From: Bacillota bacterium
Lineage (GTDB): Bacteria; Bacillota; Clostridia; Lachnospirales; Lachnospiraceae
DNA: 64,000 nt
Assembly: GCA_023443225.1 (NCBI GenBank)
Contig: JAEZVF010000058.1
Span: forward strand, 1-64,000
Direction of reading: 5' to 3'
In this document: piece after piece, positions 9,060 to 18,053 of the stretch
Layout of the letters: each line of letters opens with the position of its first letter
Numbering within the stretch: position 1 is the first letter of the stretch
Program-made: the position numbers and the translations under genes
Notes under the pieces: model-generated
The model's database searches: none
What the model was told of the DNA's origin: nothing
Seen by the model: the letters and a program-made list of their open reading frames with translations, nothing else

Positions 9060-9944
9060 TTAGTTTTCGGATAAATTCTTATAAAATTCCTCTATGCGAG
9101 CCAATAAATCGTCTTTGTTTTCCAAAGAATAATATATTTCCGTCTCAGTAACGTCATCAACCTGCTTAATCTGAATACCATCACCAATCCATATAGTAAA
9201 TGTTTGTGCTTCATCGGTCGAAAACTCAATCTTATAATTCCATACGCTACTTATATTCTTATCACCAGGAGTGATAAAATATGCATTTAAAATTGTAAAA
9301 AGTTCTTTTACATGTTCGGCATCTCCCATAACACCCTCTTCGGCTTTACTTGTAAGGGTAAATGACTGAACTTGTTCTTCAGAAACCGTATAAAGGTCCA
9401 CAAAGCTAGCAGTCTGTAAATCCCCCGCTAATCCAGTCATTGTATCTCCGGCGTCGAATTCTTTCTCCATAACATTATCCGCAGTATTTTCTTGTGCTTC
9501 ATCCATAGCAGCGGCAGTTTCTTCGGTAGTTTTCTCTTGAAATAAGTTGACTTCTTCCTCTGTAACATTATTCCTCTGGCTAGTAAATGGTATATCATCT
9601 GTTTTAGCCGCAGTATCATTCGCTGCAGATCTGGGAGCTTCACTAGTAGATTCGGAAGAGTCTTTACTCATTCTAAAATTACTTGCAAAGTTAAAAAACA
9701 CCAAAACAAATAGTATTGCTGCTGCAGCCTGAACAAACCCACGTATTGGAAACTTGTATTTCTTTTTAATTTCAAAAGAATTGACCTCCGGTGATGCATT
9801 CTCCTTAGCAGCCTGAATCGTTCTGTTTATCAAATCGTCTGATATACTTATGTTGTCCTCATCAAAAGAGGCATTTAGATGGTCTTTTAAACAAAGGAAA
9901 TCAAATTCTGACATGGATTTATTTAAATCATTGTTCTTTTCCAT
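9060..9944 (-). CDS. Membrane-bound anti-sigma factor
   Basis: This 294-residue protein has a cytosolic N-terminal part (1-68), one membrane segment (about 69-90, rich in Ala, Val and Phe), a Ser/Thr/Asp/Glu-rich linker (about 91-170) and an extracytoplasmic C-terminal domain of about 120 residues that I do not recognise. The assignment rests on topology and context: it starts one base after the stop of an ECF sigma gene, and its ribosome site (AGGGAGGA) lies inside the end of that gene, a translationally coupled pair. It should hold the sigma factor at the membrane until an envelope signal is sensed. The signal is unknown. Confidence 0.75.
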   Translation of the reverse strand: MEKNNDLNKSMSEFDFLCLKDHLNASFDEDNISISDDLINRTIQAAKENASPEVNSFEIKKKYKFPIRGFVQAAAAILFVLVFFNFASNFRMSKDSSESTSEAPRSAANDTAAKTDDIPFTSQRNNVTEEEVNLFQEKTTEETAAAMDEAQENTADNVMEKEFDAGDTMTGLAGDLQTASFVDLYTVSEEQVQSFTLTSKAEEGVMGDAEHVKELFTILNAYFITPGDKNISSVWNYKIEFSTDEAQTFTIWIGDGIQIKQVDDVTETEIYYSLENKDDLLARIEEFYKNLSEN

Positions 9945-9945
9945 C

Positions 9946-10461
9946 TTAAATCCTCCCTTCTAAACAAATTTTCATTTTTTCTTTTGCTCGAAACAAACGG
10001 CTTTTTGCGGTACCTTCCGCTATGTTTAATAAAGTAGCTGCCTCACTGATCGTCATATCCTGAAAATATACACATAATACGATGTCTTTATATTTATCAG
10101 GCAGTTCCATTACAACTTTACGGATAAGTTGATTCTCATCTTGTTGTTCTACAGCTGTGTAATCGTTCTTTCCGGCTATTGTATTCTCATGAAATTCAGT
10201 GATTGGTACTACCCTTCGTTTCCATGCGCTTTTCAAATAGTCTTTACAGGTATTAATTGTTATACTGATAATCCAAGTTTTAATACTGCTGCTACCTTGA
10301 AAAGTACTGAGCTTTTGGTTCACCTTAAGAAATACATCTTGGAAAATATCCTCTGCTAAATGATTGTCCTTAACATACAAAAATGCCGTACGCAAAACAT
10401 CATTTCCATATTCTCTCATTAATGTCTCAAGGTCGTACACCAATGATTTCTCCTCGTACAT
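9946..10461 (-). CDS. ECF-family RNA polymerase sigma factor
   Basis: The 171-residue protein has only sigma regions 2 and 4. Region 2 shows the core-binding and -10 recognition helices (HLAEDIFQDVFLKV, then IKTWIISITINTCKDYL); region 4 shows the helix-turn-helix (DMTISEAATLLNIAEGTAKSRLFRAKEKM). It should direct RNA polymerase to a small regulon, probably for envelope stress, under control of the co-encoded anti-sigma factor. The ATG at 10461 has GGGGG 9 bases upstream. A GTG eight codons on has GAGGAG and is also possible. A CGTCTAA element at 10520-10526 upstream may be an autoregulatory -10. Confidence 0.9.
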   Translation of the reverse strand: MYEEKSLVYDLETLMREYGNDVLRTAFLYVKDNHLAEDIFQDVFLKVNQKLSTFQGSSSIKTWIISITINTCKDYLKSAWKRRVVPITEFHENTIAGKNDYTAVEQQDENQLIRKVVMELPDKYKDIVLCVYFQDMTISEAATLLNIAEGTAKSRLFRAKEKMKICLEGRI

Positions 10462-10549
10462 TGATAACTTCCCCCTATAGGCATCGTTCTTAGTTGCAGT
10501 ATTAGTATACTCTTAAACATTAGACGACGCAATTATAACTTTGTATCCA

Positions 10550-11335
10550 TTAAATAAGGTCAAATTCTTTTAAGCCATAATATATCCCATCTTCTTTCAC
10601 TGACCTAGTGATATATTTAGCCCTTTTAAGAACTTCCTTATAACTGTTTCCCATAGCGATTCCATACTCTACATAATCCAGCATTTCAATATCATTCATA
10701 CTGTCTCCAAATGCATAGGTGTCTTTTCTGTCTATATGAAGATGTTCTAATAGTTTTTGAACCCCGGTTGCCTTTGTATAACCAATAGGTATCAATTCTA
10801 ACACCCCATCCTGATGATTGATTTCATGATATTTATTTTTTATAAATGATAATATTGTAGTCAGTTCATTCGGTTTATTTAAGAAACAGGAAATCTTATT
10901 AAAACGGATATTATCATCATCTATCGACTTACCTTTTTCTTTTCCGATTACATGCAAAAGTTGGTTTATAAAGTCATACTCCTCACTTCGATCTGTAGTA
11001 TCAAAATATACATGCTCCGGTCCTTCTGCGACATGTTTTATTCCATGTTTCTGTAAAAAAGAAAGAATCGCTTTTGCTTCCTCCTCTCCAGCAACTTTAT
11101 TATGCAACACCTCTCCCTTATATTCAACATAAGTACCTGCTCCAGCTACAACACCTAAGAATCCAATCTCCATAAGATATTCGGGTATCATGGCTCTGGT
11201 TCTTCCTGTACAAATGATTGGGATATGATTTTTCTCCAGAAGACTGCAAATTGCCTTTCTTGCTGACTCTGGTACTCCAATTTCCGGTTCATATAATGTA
11301 CCATCTATATCAAAAAAAATTATTTTCTGATTCAT
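10550..11335 (-). CDS. HAD superfamily Cof-type phosphatase
   Basis: This 261-residue cytosolic hydrolase of the Cof/YbjI (class IIB) group acts on small phosphorylated metabolites. All four HAD motifs are present: DIDGTL (nucleophile Asp), ICTGR, the motif III Lys (TKATGVQ) and GDSMND. The cap domain lies between motifs II and III. The start is ATG at 11335, preceded by AAAGGA; an earlier in-frame TTG is weaker. It begins 22 bases after the ABC exporter gene and is likely co-transcribed with it. The substrate cannot be predicted. Confidence 0.88.
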   Translation of the reverse strand: MNQKIIFFDIDGTLYEPEIGVPESARKAICSLLEKNHIPIICTGRTRAMIPEYLMEIGFLGVVAGAGTYVEYKGEVLHNKVAGEEEAKAILSFLQKHGIKHVAEGPEHVYFDTTDRSEEYDFINQLLHVIGKEKGKSIDDDNIRFNKISCFLNKPNELTTILSFIKNKYHEINHQDGVLELIPIGYTKATGVQKLLEHLHIDRKDTYAFGDSMNDIEMLDYVEYGIAMGNSYKEVLKRAKYITRSVKEDGIYYGLKEFDLI

Positions 11336-11357
11336 TTTTCTTCCTTTCCATGACAAA

Positions 11358-13097
11358 TTATTTGCCCGTCTGAGTTAATTGATACATTCCTGCATAGATT
11401 CCATTTTGATGTATCAATTCTTCATGGGTTCCACGCTCCTTGATTCCATCTTCGGTTAGAACAAGTATGTTCTTTGCATTCCGAATTGTCGTCAAACGGT
11501 GGGCAATCACGAAGGTGGTTCTGTTTTTTGCCAATTTCTCCAGTGAATCCTGAACTACTTTTTCACTTTCATTATCTAAGGAGGAGGTCGCCTCGTCAAA
11601 AATGAGGATTGGAGGGTTTTTCAAAAATACCCTGGCGATACTGATTCGCTGTTTTTGTCCTCCTGACAACTTAACACCTCTTTGCCCGATGTAGGTATGA
11701 TAGCCATCAGGAAGTTCCATAATAAACTCATGTGCGTTGGCATTTTTTGCAGCTTCAATAATTTCTTCATCCGTAGCTTCCAGTTTCCCATACCTTATAT
11801 TTTCTAATACAGTTCCTGCAAATAGGTATACATCCTGTTGTACAATTCCAATGTTTCTACGTAAGGATTTTAATTTTATATCACGAATATCAATTCCATC
11901 TAATAAAATACTTCCGGTTGTTACCTCATAAAATCGAGGTATCAAACTACAGATGGTTGTCTTTCCCACACCAGAGGAACCAACCAAAGCAATATAATCT
12001 CCTGCATCCACTTTCAACTCAATATTATGAAATACCTTTTCCGTAGTATCATTATACTGAAAGGATACATCTTTAAATTCAATATCACCTTTCACATTGT
12101 TTAAGGTTATTGCATCTTTTTTATCTATAATATCCGGTTGTATGTTCATGATTTCCATAAAACGATCGTAACCTGTAATGCCATTTTGGAATTGCTCTGT
12201 AAAATTAATCAACTTTCTAACCGGTTCTATAATGTTATTAATATAGAGCAAAAATGTTACAAGATCGCTTAAGTGAATAATATCCTTTACTAACAGATAA
12301 GCTCCACCGGCTATCACGGCAACGTTAATCAAATTGGTAAATAGGCCTAAGCCGGAATGAAAGGTTGCCATCTGCAAATAACTGTTGCGTTTACTTTCAA
12401 CAAAACGGCGGTTCCCACCTTGAAACTTATTTATTTCCTGATTCTCATTAGCAAAAGATTTTACCACACGGATTCCCGATAAATTATCTTCAATCTGTGC
12501 ATTGATTTCTGCAATACGTTCCCGATTCTTGCGAAAGGCACGGTTCATCCGATTCTTCATTTTATAAGCAAAGAAGAACATCAGCGGGATAAAAATAAAT
12601 ACAATTAAGGTCAATGGAAGATTAATGGTGACTAATATCACAAATGCTCCTACAAATTTGATCACAGAAATTACAATATCCTCTGGTCCATGATGGCACA
12701 GCTCTGTGATATCAAATAAATCATTTGTTATCCTGGTCATAAGCTGACCCGTCTTTTGATTATCATAAAAATTAAAGGATAATTTCTGATAATGTTCAAA
12801 AATGTCATTTCTCATATCATATTCCATTTTAGCGCCCATCATATGGCCTTGATAAGTAATATAAAAATTACATGCCATTTCCAATAGAGCTAATCCAACC
12901 ATGAGTAGTACCAATTTGATAATGGTCTGAATTGCCTCATTGATTTCATAATTCACAAGTATATCATTTGTAATATAACGAACAATCAGAGGATAAATTA
13001 ACGTTATAGATGCTGCTATCAAAGCACATATCATATCCGAAACGAATAATCTCGTATACGGCTTATAATAGGAAATAAACTTCTTCCACTTCTTCAT
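11358..13097 (-). CDS. ABC-type exporter, fused permease and ATPase
   Basis: The 579-residue half-transporter has six N-terminal membrane helices (about 1-310) and a C-terminal nucleotide-binding domain with Walker A (GSSGVGKTT), Q-loop (IVQQDVYLFAG), signature (LSGGQKQR), Walker B (ILIFDEATS) and the H-loop (IAHRLTT). It should function as a homodimer; multidrug, lipid or peptide export are all possible. The SD (AAAGGA) lies 19 bases from the start, while a four-codon mini-ORF sits between and overlaps the start as ATGA, so coupled initiation is possible. A HAD phosphatase gene follows. Confidence 0.9.
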   Translation of the reverse strand: MKKWKKFISYYKPYTRLFVSDMICALIAASITLIYPLIVRYITNDILVNYEINEAIQTIIKLVLLMVGLALLEMACNFYITYQGHMMGAKMEYDMRNDIFEHYQKLSFNFYDNQKTGQLMTRITNDLFDITELCHHGPEDIVISVIKFVGAFVILVTINLPLTLIVFIFIPLMFFFAYKMKNRMNRAFRKNRERIAEINAQIEDNLSGIRVVKSFANENQEINKFQGGNRRFVESKRNSYLQMATFHSGLGLFTNLINVAVIAGGAYLLVKDIIHLSDLVTFLLYINNIIEPVRKLINFTEQFQNGITGYDRFMEIMNIQPDIIDKKDAITLNNVKGDIEFKDVSFQYNDTTEKVFHNIELKVDAGDYIALVGSSGVGKTTICSLIPRFYEVTTGSILLDGIDIRDIKLKSLRRNIGIVQQDVYLFAGTVLENIRYGKLEATDEEIIEAAKNANAHEFIMELPDGYHTYIGQRGVKLSGGQKQRISIARVFLKNPPILIFDEATSSLDNESEKVVQDSLEKLAKNRTTFVIAHRLTTIRNAKNILVLTEDGIKERGTHEELIHQNGIYAGMYQLTQTGK

Positions 13098-13163
13098 TTT
13101 ACACCCATTGCAATCCTTTCTTTTTTATAATTTCTGTTACCATTGTTAAGTTTTAGATGTATA

Positions 13164-13200
13164 AAAATTCTAATGGGAGGCTTAACAAAAAGCCCCCCAT
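13164..13200 (-). terminator. Terminator after pfkA
   Basis: On the minus strand a 10-base stem (13191-13200 with 13173-13182, one G-U pair) is followed by a T-rich stretch including TTTTT. It lies about 60 bases past the pfkA stop and upstream of the ABC exporter gene. Confidence 0.8.
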
Positions 13201-13260
13201 CTTGTTTTCTATAGTTGTTATAATATACTATCAACCCATCCTTAATTCAATTCCATTATC

Positions 13261-14235
13261 CTATCTTGATAATTTTTTCGACATATCAAATAAATATTGA
13301 TCAATATCTTTCGTCATGGAAAGAGCTTCCTGAACATCATAATCCACAAATTTACCATCACGGTAACCAACTACTCTGTTCGAAGCACCCTTACATAAGA
13401 TATCAACAGCATGTGCACCCATAGCAGATGCATAGACTCTATCCTTACAGGTAGGGCTTCCACCTCTTTGAATATGTCCAATAATAGTTGCTCTTGTCTC
13501 CATTCCGGTTGCTTCTTCAATTCTCTTTGCCATACCGTAAGAATCGCCAATACCTTCGGCATTTACTATAATATGATGCTTCTTGCCGACTTTTCTCTTC
13601 TCTATAATATTACCGATGATTCTTTCTTCATCGTGATCGTATCTTTCTGTAATTAAGATATCTTCGGCGCCGTTAGCAATGCCACACCAAAGTGCAATAT
13701 ATCCAGCTTTTCTACCCATTACTTCGATAATACTGCATCTTTCATGAGAGGTAGAAGTATCTCTGACTTTATCTATGGCCTGCATTGCTGTATTAACAGC
13801 TGTATCAAATCCGATGGTATAATCGGTGCATGCAATATCTAAGTCAATCGTTCCAGGAAGTGCAACGGTATTAATTCCTCTTTCTGCAAGCTTTCCTGCT
13901 CCACGGAAAGAACCGTCTCCACCGATTACTACCAGACCATCGATATTATGTTTCTTACAGATTTCTGCTCCTCTATCCTGACCCTTTGCAGTTGTAAATT
14001 CTTCACATCTTGCTGTGTAAAGAATTGTTCCACCTCTTTGTATAATATCAGAAACACTGGTTCCATCCATATCTATAATATCTTCTTCTAATAAACCGCT
14101 AAAACCTCTACGAACCCCTTTTACCTTCTTACCATTTGCAATCGCAGTCCTTACTACAGAACGAATTGCAGCATTCATACCAGGTGCATCTCCACCACTT
14201 GTTAAGATACCAATTGTATTAACTTCTTTAGCCAT
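13261..14235 (-). CDS. pfkA: 6-phosphofructokinase (ATP type)
   Basis: PfkA phosphorylates fructose 6-phosphate in glycolysis. The 324-residue length is that of bacterial tetrameric PFK. The ATP loop GGDGS (105-109; Gly at the residue that distinguishes ATP- from PPi-dependent enzymes), the MGR substrate motif and the RDTSTSHER effector region are intact. The catalytic loop reads TIDLD rather than the usual TIDND, keeping both aspartates but changing the Asn to Leu. The start has GGGAGG 8 bases upstream. It follows dnaE by 37 bases, an arrangement common in clostridia, and shares its transcript. Confidence 0.96.
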   Translation of the reverse strand: MAKEVNTIGILTSGGDAPGMNAAIRSVVRTAIANGKKVKGVRRGFSGLLEEDIIDMDGTSVSDIIQRGGTILYTARCEEFTTAKGQDRGAEICKKHNIDGLVVIGGDGSFRGAGKLAERGINTVALPGTIDLDIACTDYTIGFDTAVNTAMQAIDKVRDTSTSHERCSIIEVMGRKAGYIALWCGIANGAEDILITERYDHDEERIIGNIIEKRKVGKKHHIIVNAEGIGDSYGMAKRIEEATGMETRATIIGHIQRGGSPTCKDRVYASAMGAHAVDILCKGASNRVVGYRDGKFVDYDVQEALSMTKDIDQYLFDMSKKLSR

Positions 14236-14272
14236 TTGTTTTTACCTCCCAAAAACTTAAATATCCCTTATT

Positions 14273-17200
14273 TTAGTTCTTTTTTCTATATTTTTCAATA
14301 CTCTTTTCAATAACTTTCACATTTTCTTCGGAATATACACGATAAAGCTTTTCTAACAAACCTATTTCTGCCTTAATACCCATGTTTTTTGCCAATTGTT
14401 TTATTGCTTTTTCACATTCTAAGTAAATACAAACACTATCTGTGCCGTCGTATTCACTTAATAATGAGTATAAGTTTTGTTCATCTTTCACAAAGCTTTC
14501 CTTATCGGGGTATTTAATCCATATTTCCTTGGGAATACTGTCAAATTGTATGATTTCCTGGCAAATTAACTTAGCAGGCTTTTCTTCTTCTACTGTTATT
14601 TTACCTCTCACCAATACTTTATTGTCCTCATAAAGCATTGATTTATAACGCTCATAATCCCTTGGGAAAATGATAATTTCCACTGCTCCAACCATGTCTT
14701 CTAAAGTAATAAACGCCATCATGGAATTCGTTCTGGTTGTCTTTACTGTCTTAGAGGAAATGATTCCACCAACCGTAGCCATATTGCCATCACGAACCTT
14801 AACCTCATTCGTTTCTTCATCTATTGCAAAATCCATGGTGGTTGCCGTAATGTTCTTCTTTAACAAATCTTCATAAGCCTCTAAAGGATGCCCGCTGACA
14901 TAGATTCCCATGACTTCTTTTTCAAATGCCAGCCTCTGTTCCACTGTATAATCACCAACCTCTGGGAGATTATTTTCATATTCACTTTTTACATCATCTT
15001 CTGCGAAGTCAAACAATGACATCTGACCAGCTAAATTCTTCTTTTTATTTTGCGCAATATCCTCCAAAATCTGAACATATACCATCATCAATTGTTTTCT
15101 GCTTCCTTTCAGACAGTCAAATGCACCTGATTTAATTAGACTTTCTACCGTTCTTTTATTAACTTCTTTACCAGAGAGCCGTTCTGCAAAATCTTTTAAG
15201 CTTTCATATTTACCATTTAATTCTCTTTCCTTCACCACGGCATCAATAACCGGCTTACCCAAACCCTTAATTGCAGATAATCCGTAGCGAATGTCACCTT
15301 TGGATACAGAAAATGTACTGTAGCCTTCATTAATATCCGGTGGAAGAATCTTAATTCCCATCTGCCTGCAGTTAAATATATATTCCGCTACCTTTCCAGT
15401 ATTATCAATCACAGAAGTCATTAATGCAGCCATAAATTCTACAGGGTAATGACATTTTAGATATGCTGTTTGATAGGCAACCACTGCATAGGCTGCAGCA
15501 TGAGACTTATTAAATGCATATTTTGCAAAATCTGTCATCTCATCAAAGATATGGTTGGCCACTGACTCTGGGATGCCATTTTTTATACAACCTGGTACAT
15601 TTTCTTCCTCGTTACCATATACAAAATTATGGCGTTCTTTTTCCATAACCGAAGCTTTTTTCTTTGACATTGCACGACGCACCAAATCGCTTCGTCCGTA
15701 ACTGTATCCAGCCAAATCACGAACAATCTGCATAACCTGTTCCTGGTATACAATACAACCATAGGTAGGTGATAAAATTGATTCCAACTGCGGGCACTCG
15801 TAAATGATTGATTCTGATTCATTTTTACCCTTGATGTATTTCGGTATGAAGTCCATTGGACCTGGACGATACAAAGAAATTCCTGCAATGATATCCTCCA
15901 GGTTCCTTGGCTTTAGTTCCTTCATGAAGCTTTTCATTCCCGAACTTTCTAGCTGAAATACACCTTCCGTCTTCGCAGAAGAAATAAGGGCTAATACATT
16001 TTTATCTTCATAATCAATCTTATCAATATCTAATCTATGTTCTTTATCTAAATTCTTATTCACAAGTCTTACTGCATTTTGAATTACTGTTAGCGTCCTA
16101 AGACCTAAGAAGTCCATTTTTAATAATCCCAATTCTTCCAAAGTCGTCATGGTAAATTGAGTGGTGAGGGAATCGTCTGAAGCACGGGATAAGGGCACAT
16201 ATTCAACCACAGGTGCCTTACTGATTACCACTCCGGCTGCATGCATGGAGGTATGTCGCGGCAAACCTTCCAATCTCATAGACATATCAATCAGGAATTT
16301 CACTTGTTCATCACCTTCATAGAGCTGCCGCAATTCCGAATTCATTTTTATAGCCTTTTCAATGGTAATACCTAGTTCCGTAGGAATCATCTTTGCTACC
16401 GTATCCACTTGGGAATATCCAAGATCCAATGCTCGGCCCACGTCCCGTATCACGGCCCTTGCAGCCATAGTTCCAAAGGTAACAATCTGTACCACCCGAT
16501 CCTTGCCATATTTTCTAACTACATAATCAATGACTTCCTGCCTGCGTTCAAAGCAGAAATCTATATCAATATCTGGCATGGTTAAACGCTCTGGATTTAA
16601 AAATCTCTCAAATAATAAGTTGTATTTTATCGGGTCGATATCGGTAATTTCTAGTGAATAAGATACAATACTTCCTGCTGCACTTCCTCTTCCCGGACCT
16701 ACTATAATTCCATTGTCTTTAGCAAACTTTATAAAATCCCAGACTATTAAAAAGTAATCGACAAAGCCCATGCTTCGAATGGTTTCTATCTCATATTCCA
16801 ATCTTTCTATTAATTCCGAAGAAGGGTTTAAATACCTTTTTTTTAATCCCTCCATACACAATTTTTGCAAGTATTCTAGAGCCGTAAACCCATCCGGTAC
16901 ATCGTATTTTGGCAGTTTATATTCACCAAACTCAATTTCTACGTTACACCGTTTTGCTATTGCATGGGTATTCTCTAAAGCTTCTTGTGCATAGGGGAAT
17001 ATCTGTAGCATTTCTTCCGGTGATTTTATATAAAACTGTCCGCCCTCGTAACGCATACGATTCTCGTCTGTAACTTTCTTCTGGGTCTGTATGCAAAGTA
17101 AAATATCATGCGCCTGTGCATCACTTGCCAATGTGTAATGAATGTCATTCGTAACAACCAGGGGAATCCCGGTCTCCTGACTCATACGCATGAGTCCTTG

Positions 17201-17761
17201 GTTTACTGACTTCTGCTCCGGAATTCCGTGATCTTGCAATTCCAAGAAGAAATTATTCTTACCAAATATATCTTTTAAGTTTAACGCGGCTTTTTTACCC
17301 TCTTCGTAAAATCCCTTGCGGACGTTACTTGCAACTTCACCACCTAAGCAGGCGCTAAGCGCAATAATGCCTTCTTTGTATTCCCTTAACACTTCCAGAT
17401 CAACCCTGGGTTTATAATAAAACCCTTCTGTAAACCCAGTGGAGACAATCTTCATGAGATTCGAATATCCGGTATTGTTTTCGGCTAACAAAACCAGGTG
17501 GTAATACCGGTCATCCGACGAAGCAGCCTCTCTATCGAAACGGGAATTCGGTGCCACATAGACCTCACATCCAATGATTGGACGAATCCCTTCTGCGAGA
17601 CAGGCACGATAAAAATCAATTACTCCAAACATTACCCCATGATCGGTAATTGCAAGGCTGTCCATGCCTAATTCCTTCGCTCTAGCTACCATCTCTTTGA
17701 TTTTTCCGGAACCATCAAGCAAACTATATTCTGTATGCACATGTAAATGTGTAAAATTCAT
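14273..17761 (-). CDS. dnaE: DNA polymerase III alpha subunit (DnaE type)
   Basis: The 1162-residue replicative polymerase has an N-terminal PHP domain (HLHVHTEYSLLDG, then ITDHG and further metal ligands), the palm with the catalytic aspartates (MPDIDIDF), the fingers and beta-clamp-binding regions, and a C-terminal OB fold (VGGIISS...IIIFPRDYERY). It lacks the inserted exonuclease of PolC, so it is the DnaE1/DnaE3-type enzyme that extends primers alongside PolC in Firmicutes. The start has GGAGATGAG just upstream. It is the first gene of the dnaE-pfkA unit. A promoter at 17924-17951 gives an approximately 155-base leader that contains an 18-codon open frame. Confidence 0.96.
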   Translation of the reverse strand: MNFTHLHVHTEYSLLDGSGKIKEMVARAKELGMDSLAITDHGVMFGVIDFYRACLAEGIRPIIGCEVYVAPNSRFDREAASSDDRYYHLVLLAENNTGYSNLMKIVSTGFTEGFYYKPRVDLEVLREYKEGIIALSACLGGEVASNVRKGFYEEGKKAALNLKDIFGKNNFFLELQDHGIPEQKSVNQGLMRMSQETGIPLVVTNDIHYTLASDAQAHDILLCIQTQKKVTDENRMRYEGGQFYIKSPEEMLQIFPYAQEALENTHAIAKRCNVEIEFGEYKLPKYDVPDGFTALEYLQKLCMEGLKKRYLNPSSELIERLEYEIETIRSMGFVDYFLIVWDFIKFAKDNGIIVGPGRGSAAGSIVSYSLEITDIDPIKYNLLFERFLNPERLTMPDIDIDFCFERRQEVIDYVVRKYGKDRVVQIVTFGTMAARAVIRDVGRALDLGYSQVDTVAKMIPTELGITIEKAIKMNSELRQLYEGDEQVKFLIDMSMRLEGLPRHTSMHAAGVVISKAPVVEYVPLSRASDDSLTTQFTMTTLEELGLLKMDFLGLRTLTVIQNAVRLVNKNLDKEHRLDIDKIDYEDKNVLALISSAKTEGVFQLESSGMKSFMKELKPRNLEDIIAGISLYRPGPMDFIPKYIKGKNESESIIYECPQLESILSPTYGCIVYQEQVMQIVRDLAGYSYGRSDLVRRAMSKKKASVMEKERHNFVYGNEEENVPGCIKNGIPESVANHIFDEMTDFAKYAFNKSHAAAYAVVAYQTAYLKCHYPVEFMAALMTSVIDNTGKVAEYIFNCRQMGIKILPPDINEGYSTFSVSKGDIRYGLSAIKGLGKPVIDAVVKERELNGKYESLKDFAERLSGKEVNKRTVESLIKSGAFDCLKGSRKQLMMVYVQILEDIAQNKKKNLAGQMSLFDFAEDDVKSEYENNLPEVGDYTVEQRLAFEKEVMGIYVSGHPLEAYEDLLKKNITATTMDFAIDEETNEVKVRDGNMATVGGIISSKTVKTTRTNSMMAFITLEDMVGAVEIIIFPRDYERYKSMLYEDNKVLVRGKITVEEEKPAKLICQEIIQFDSIPKEIWIKYPDKESFVKDEQNLYSLLSEYDGTDSVCIYLECEKAIKQLAKNMGIKAEIGLLEKLYRVYSEENVKVIEKSIEKYRKKN

Positions 17762-17793
17762 AATCTCATCTCCAATTAAAAAAGCTAAATAAA

Positions 17794-17850
17794 CTAGTTA
17801 ATTTCCCCCGGTTCAAACTTTCCATCCCTGTATTTTAACGTAACCTTCAT
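17794..17850 (-). CDS. Possible 18-codon leader ORF upstream of dnaE
   Basis: Within the dnaE leader, ATG at 17850 opens an 18-codon frame (MKVTLKYRDGKFEPGEIN) ending in TAG at 17794. AAGG lies 5 bases before the ATG and is part of a perfect hairpin (stem 17850-17856 with 17862-17868). It may be a leader peptide, a gene fragment or chance. I know of no homologue. Confidence 0.3.
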   Translation of the reverse strand: MKVTLKYRDGKFEPGEIN

Positions 17851-17923
17851 ATATCCTTAAAGGATATAGAATCTCCCCATTCCTGACATATCGCAAATTT
17901 TTTTCTCTTCCTCATATTGTTTT

Positions 17924-17951
17924 ATTATAACACACTATTCAGCACTGTGAA
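17924..17951 (-). promoter_or_regulatory. Promoter of the dnaE-pfkA operon
   Basis: Minus-strand TTCACA (17946-17951) and TATAAT (17924-17929) are separated by 16 bases. This is the only good promoter in the 290-base gap between the nitroreductase gene end and dnaE. Confidence 0.6.
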
Positions 17952-18010
17952 ATCACTTTCTTTTTATTATCCCGGACGGAGGTTAATAAGGTATTGTCAT
18001 ATTAATTATC

Positions 18011-18049
18011 TAAACAAAAAATCAGCAGTTTTTTTATCTGCTGATTTTT
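18011..18049 (-). terminator. Terminator after the nitroreductase gene
   Basis: A 12-base perfect stem (18017-18028 with 18038-18049, loop of 9) is followed on the minus strand by TTTTTTGTTTA. It lies 5 bases past the nitroreductase stop and ends the three-gene MarR operon. Confidence 0.88.
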
Positions 18050-18053
18050 CATT

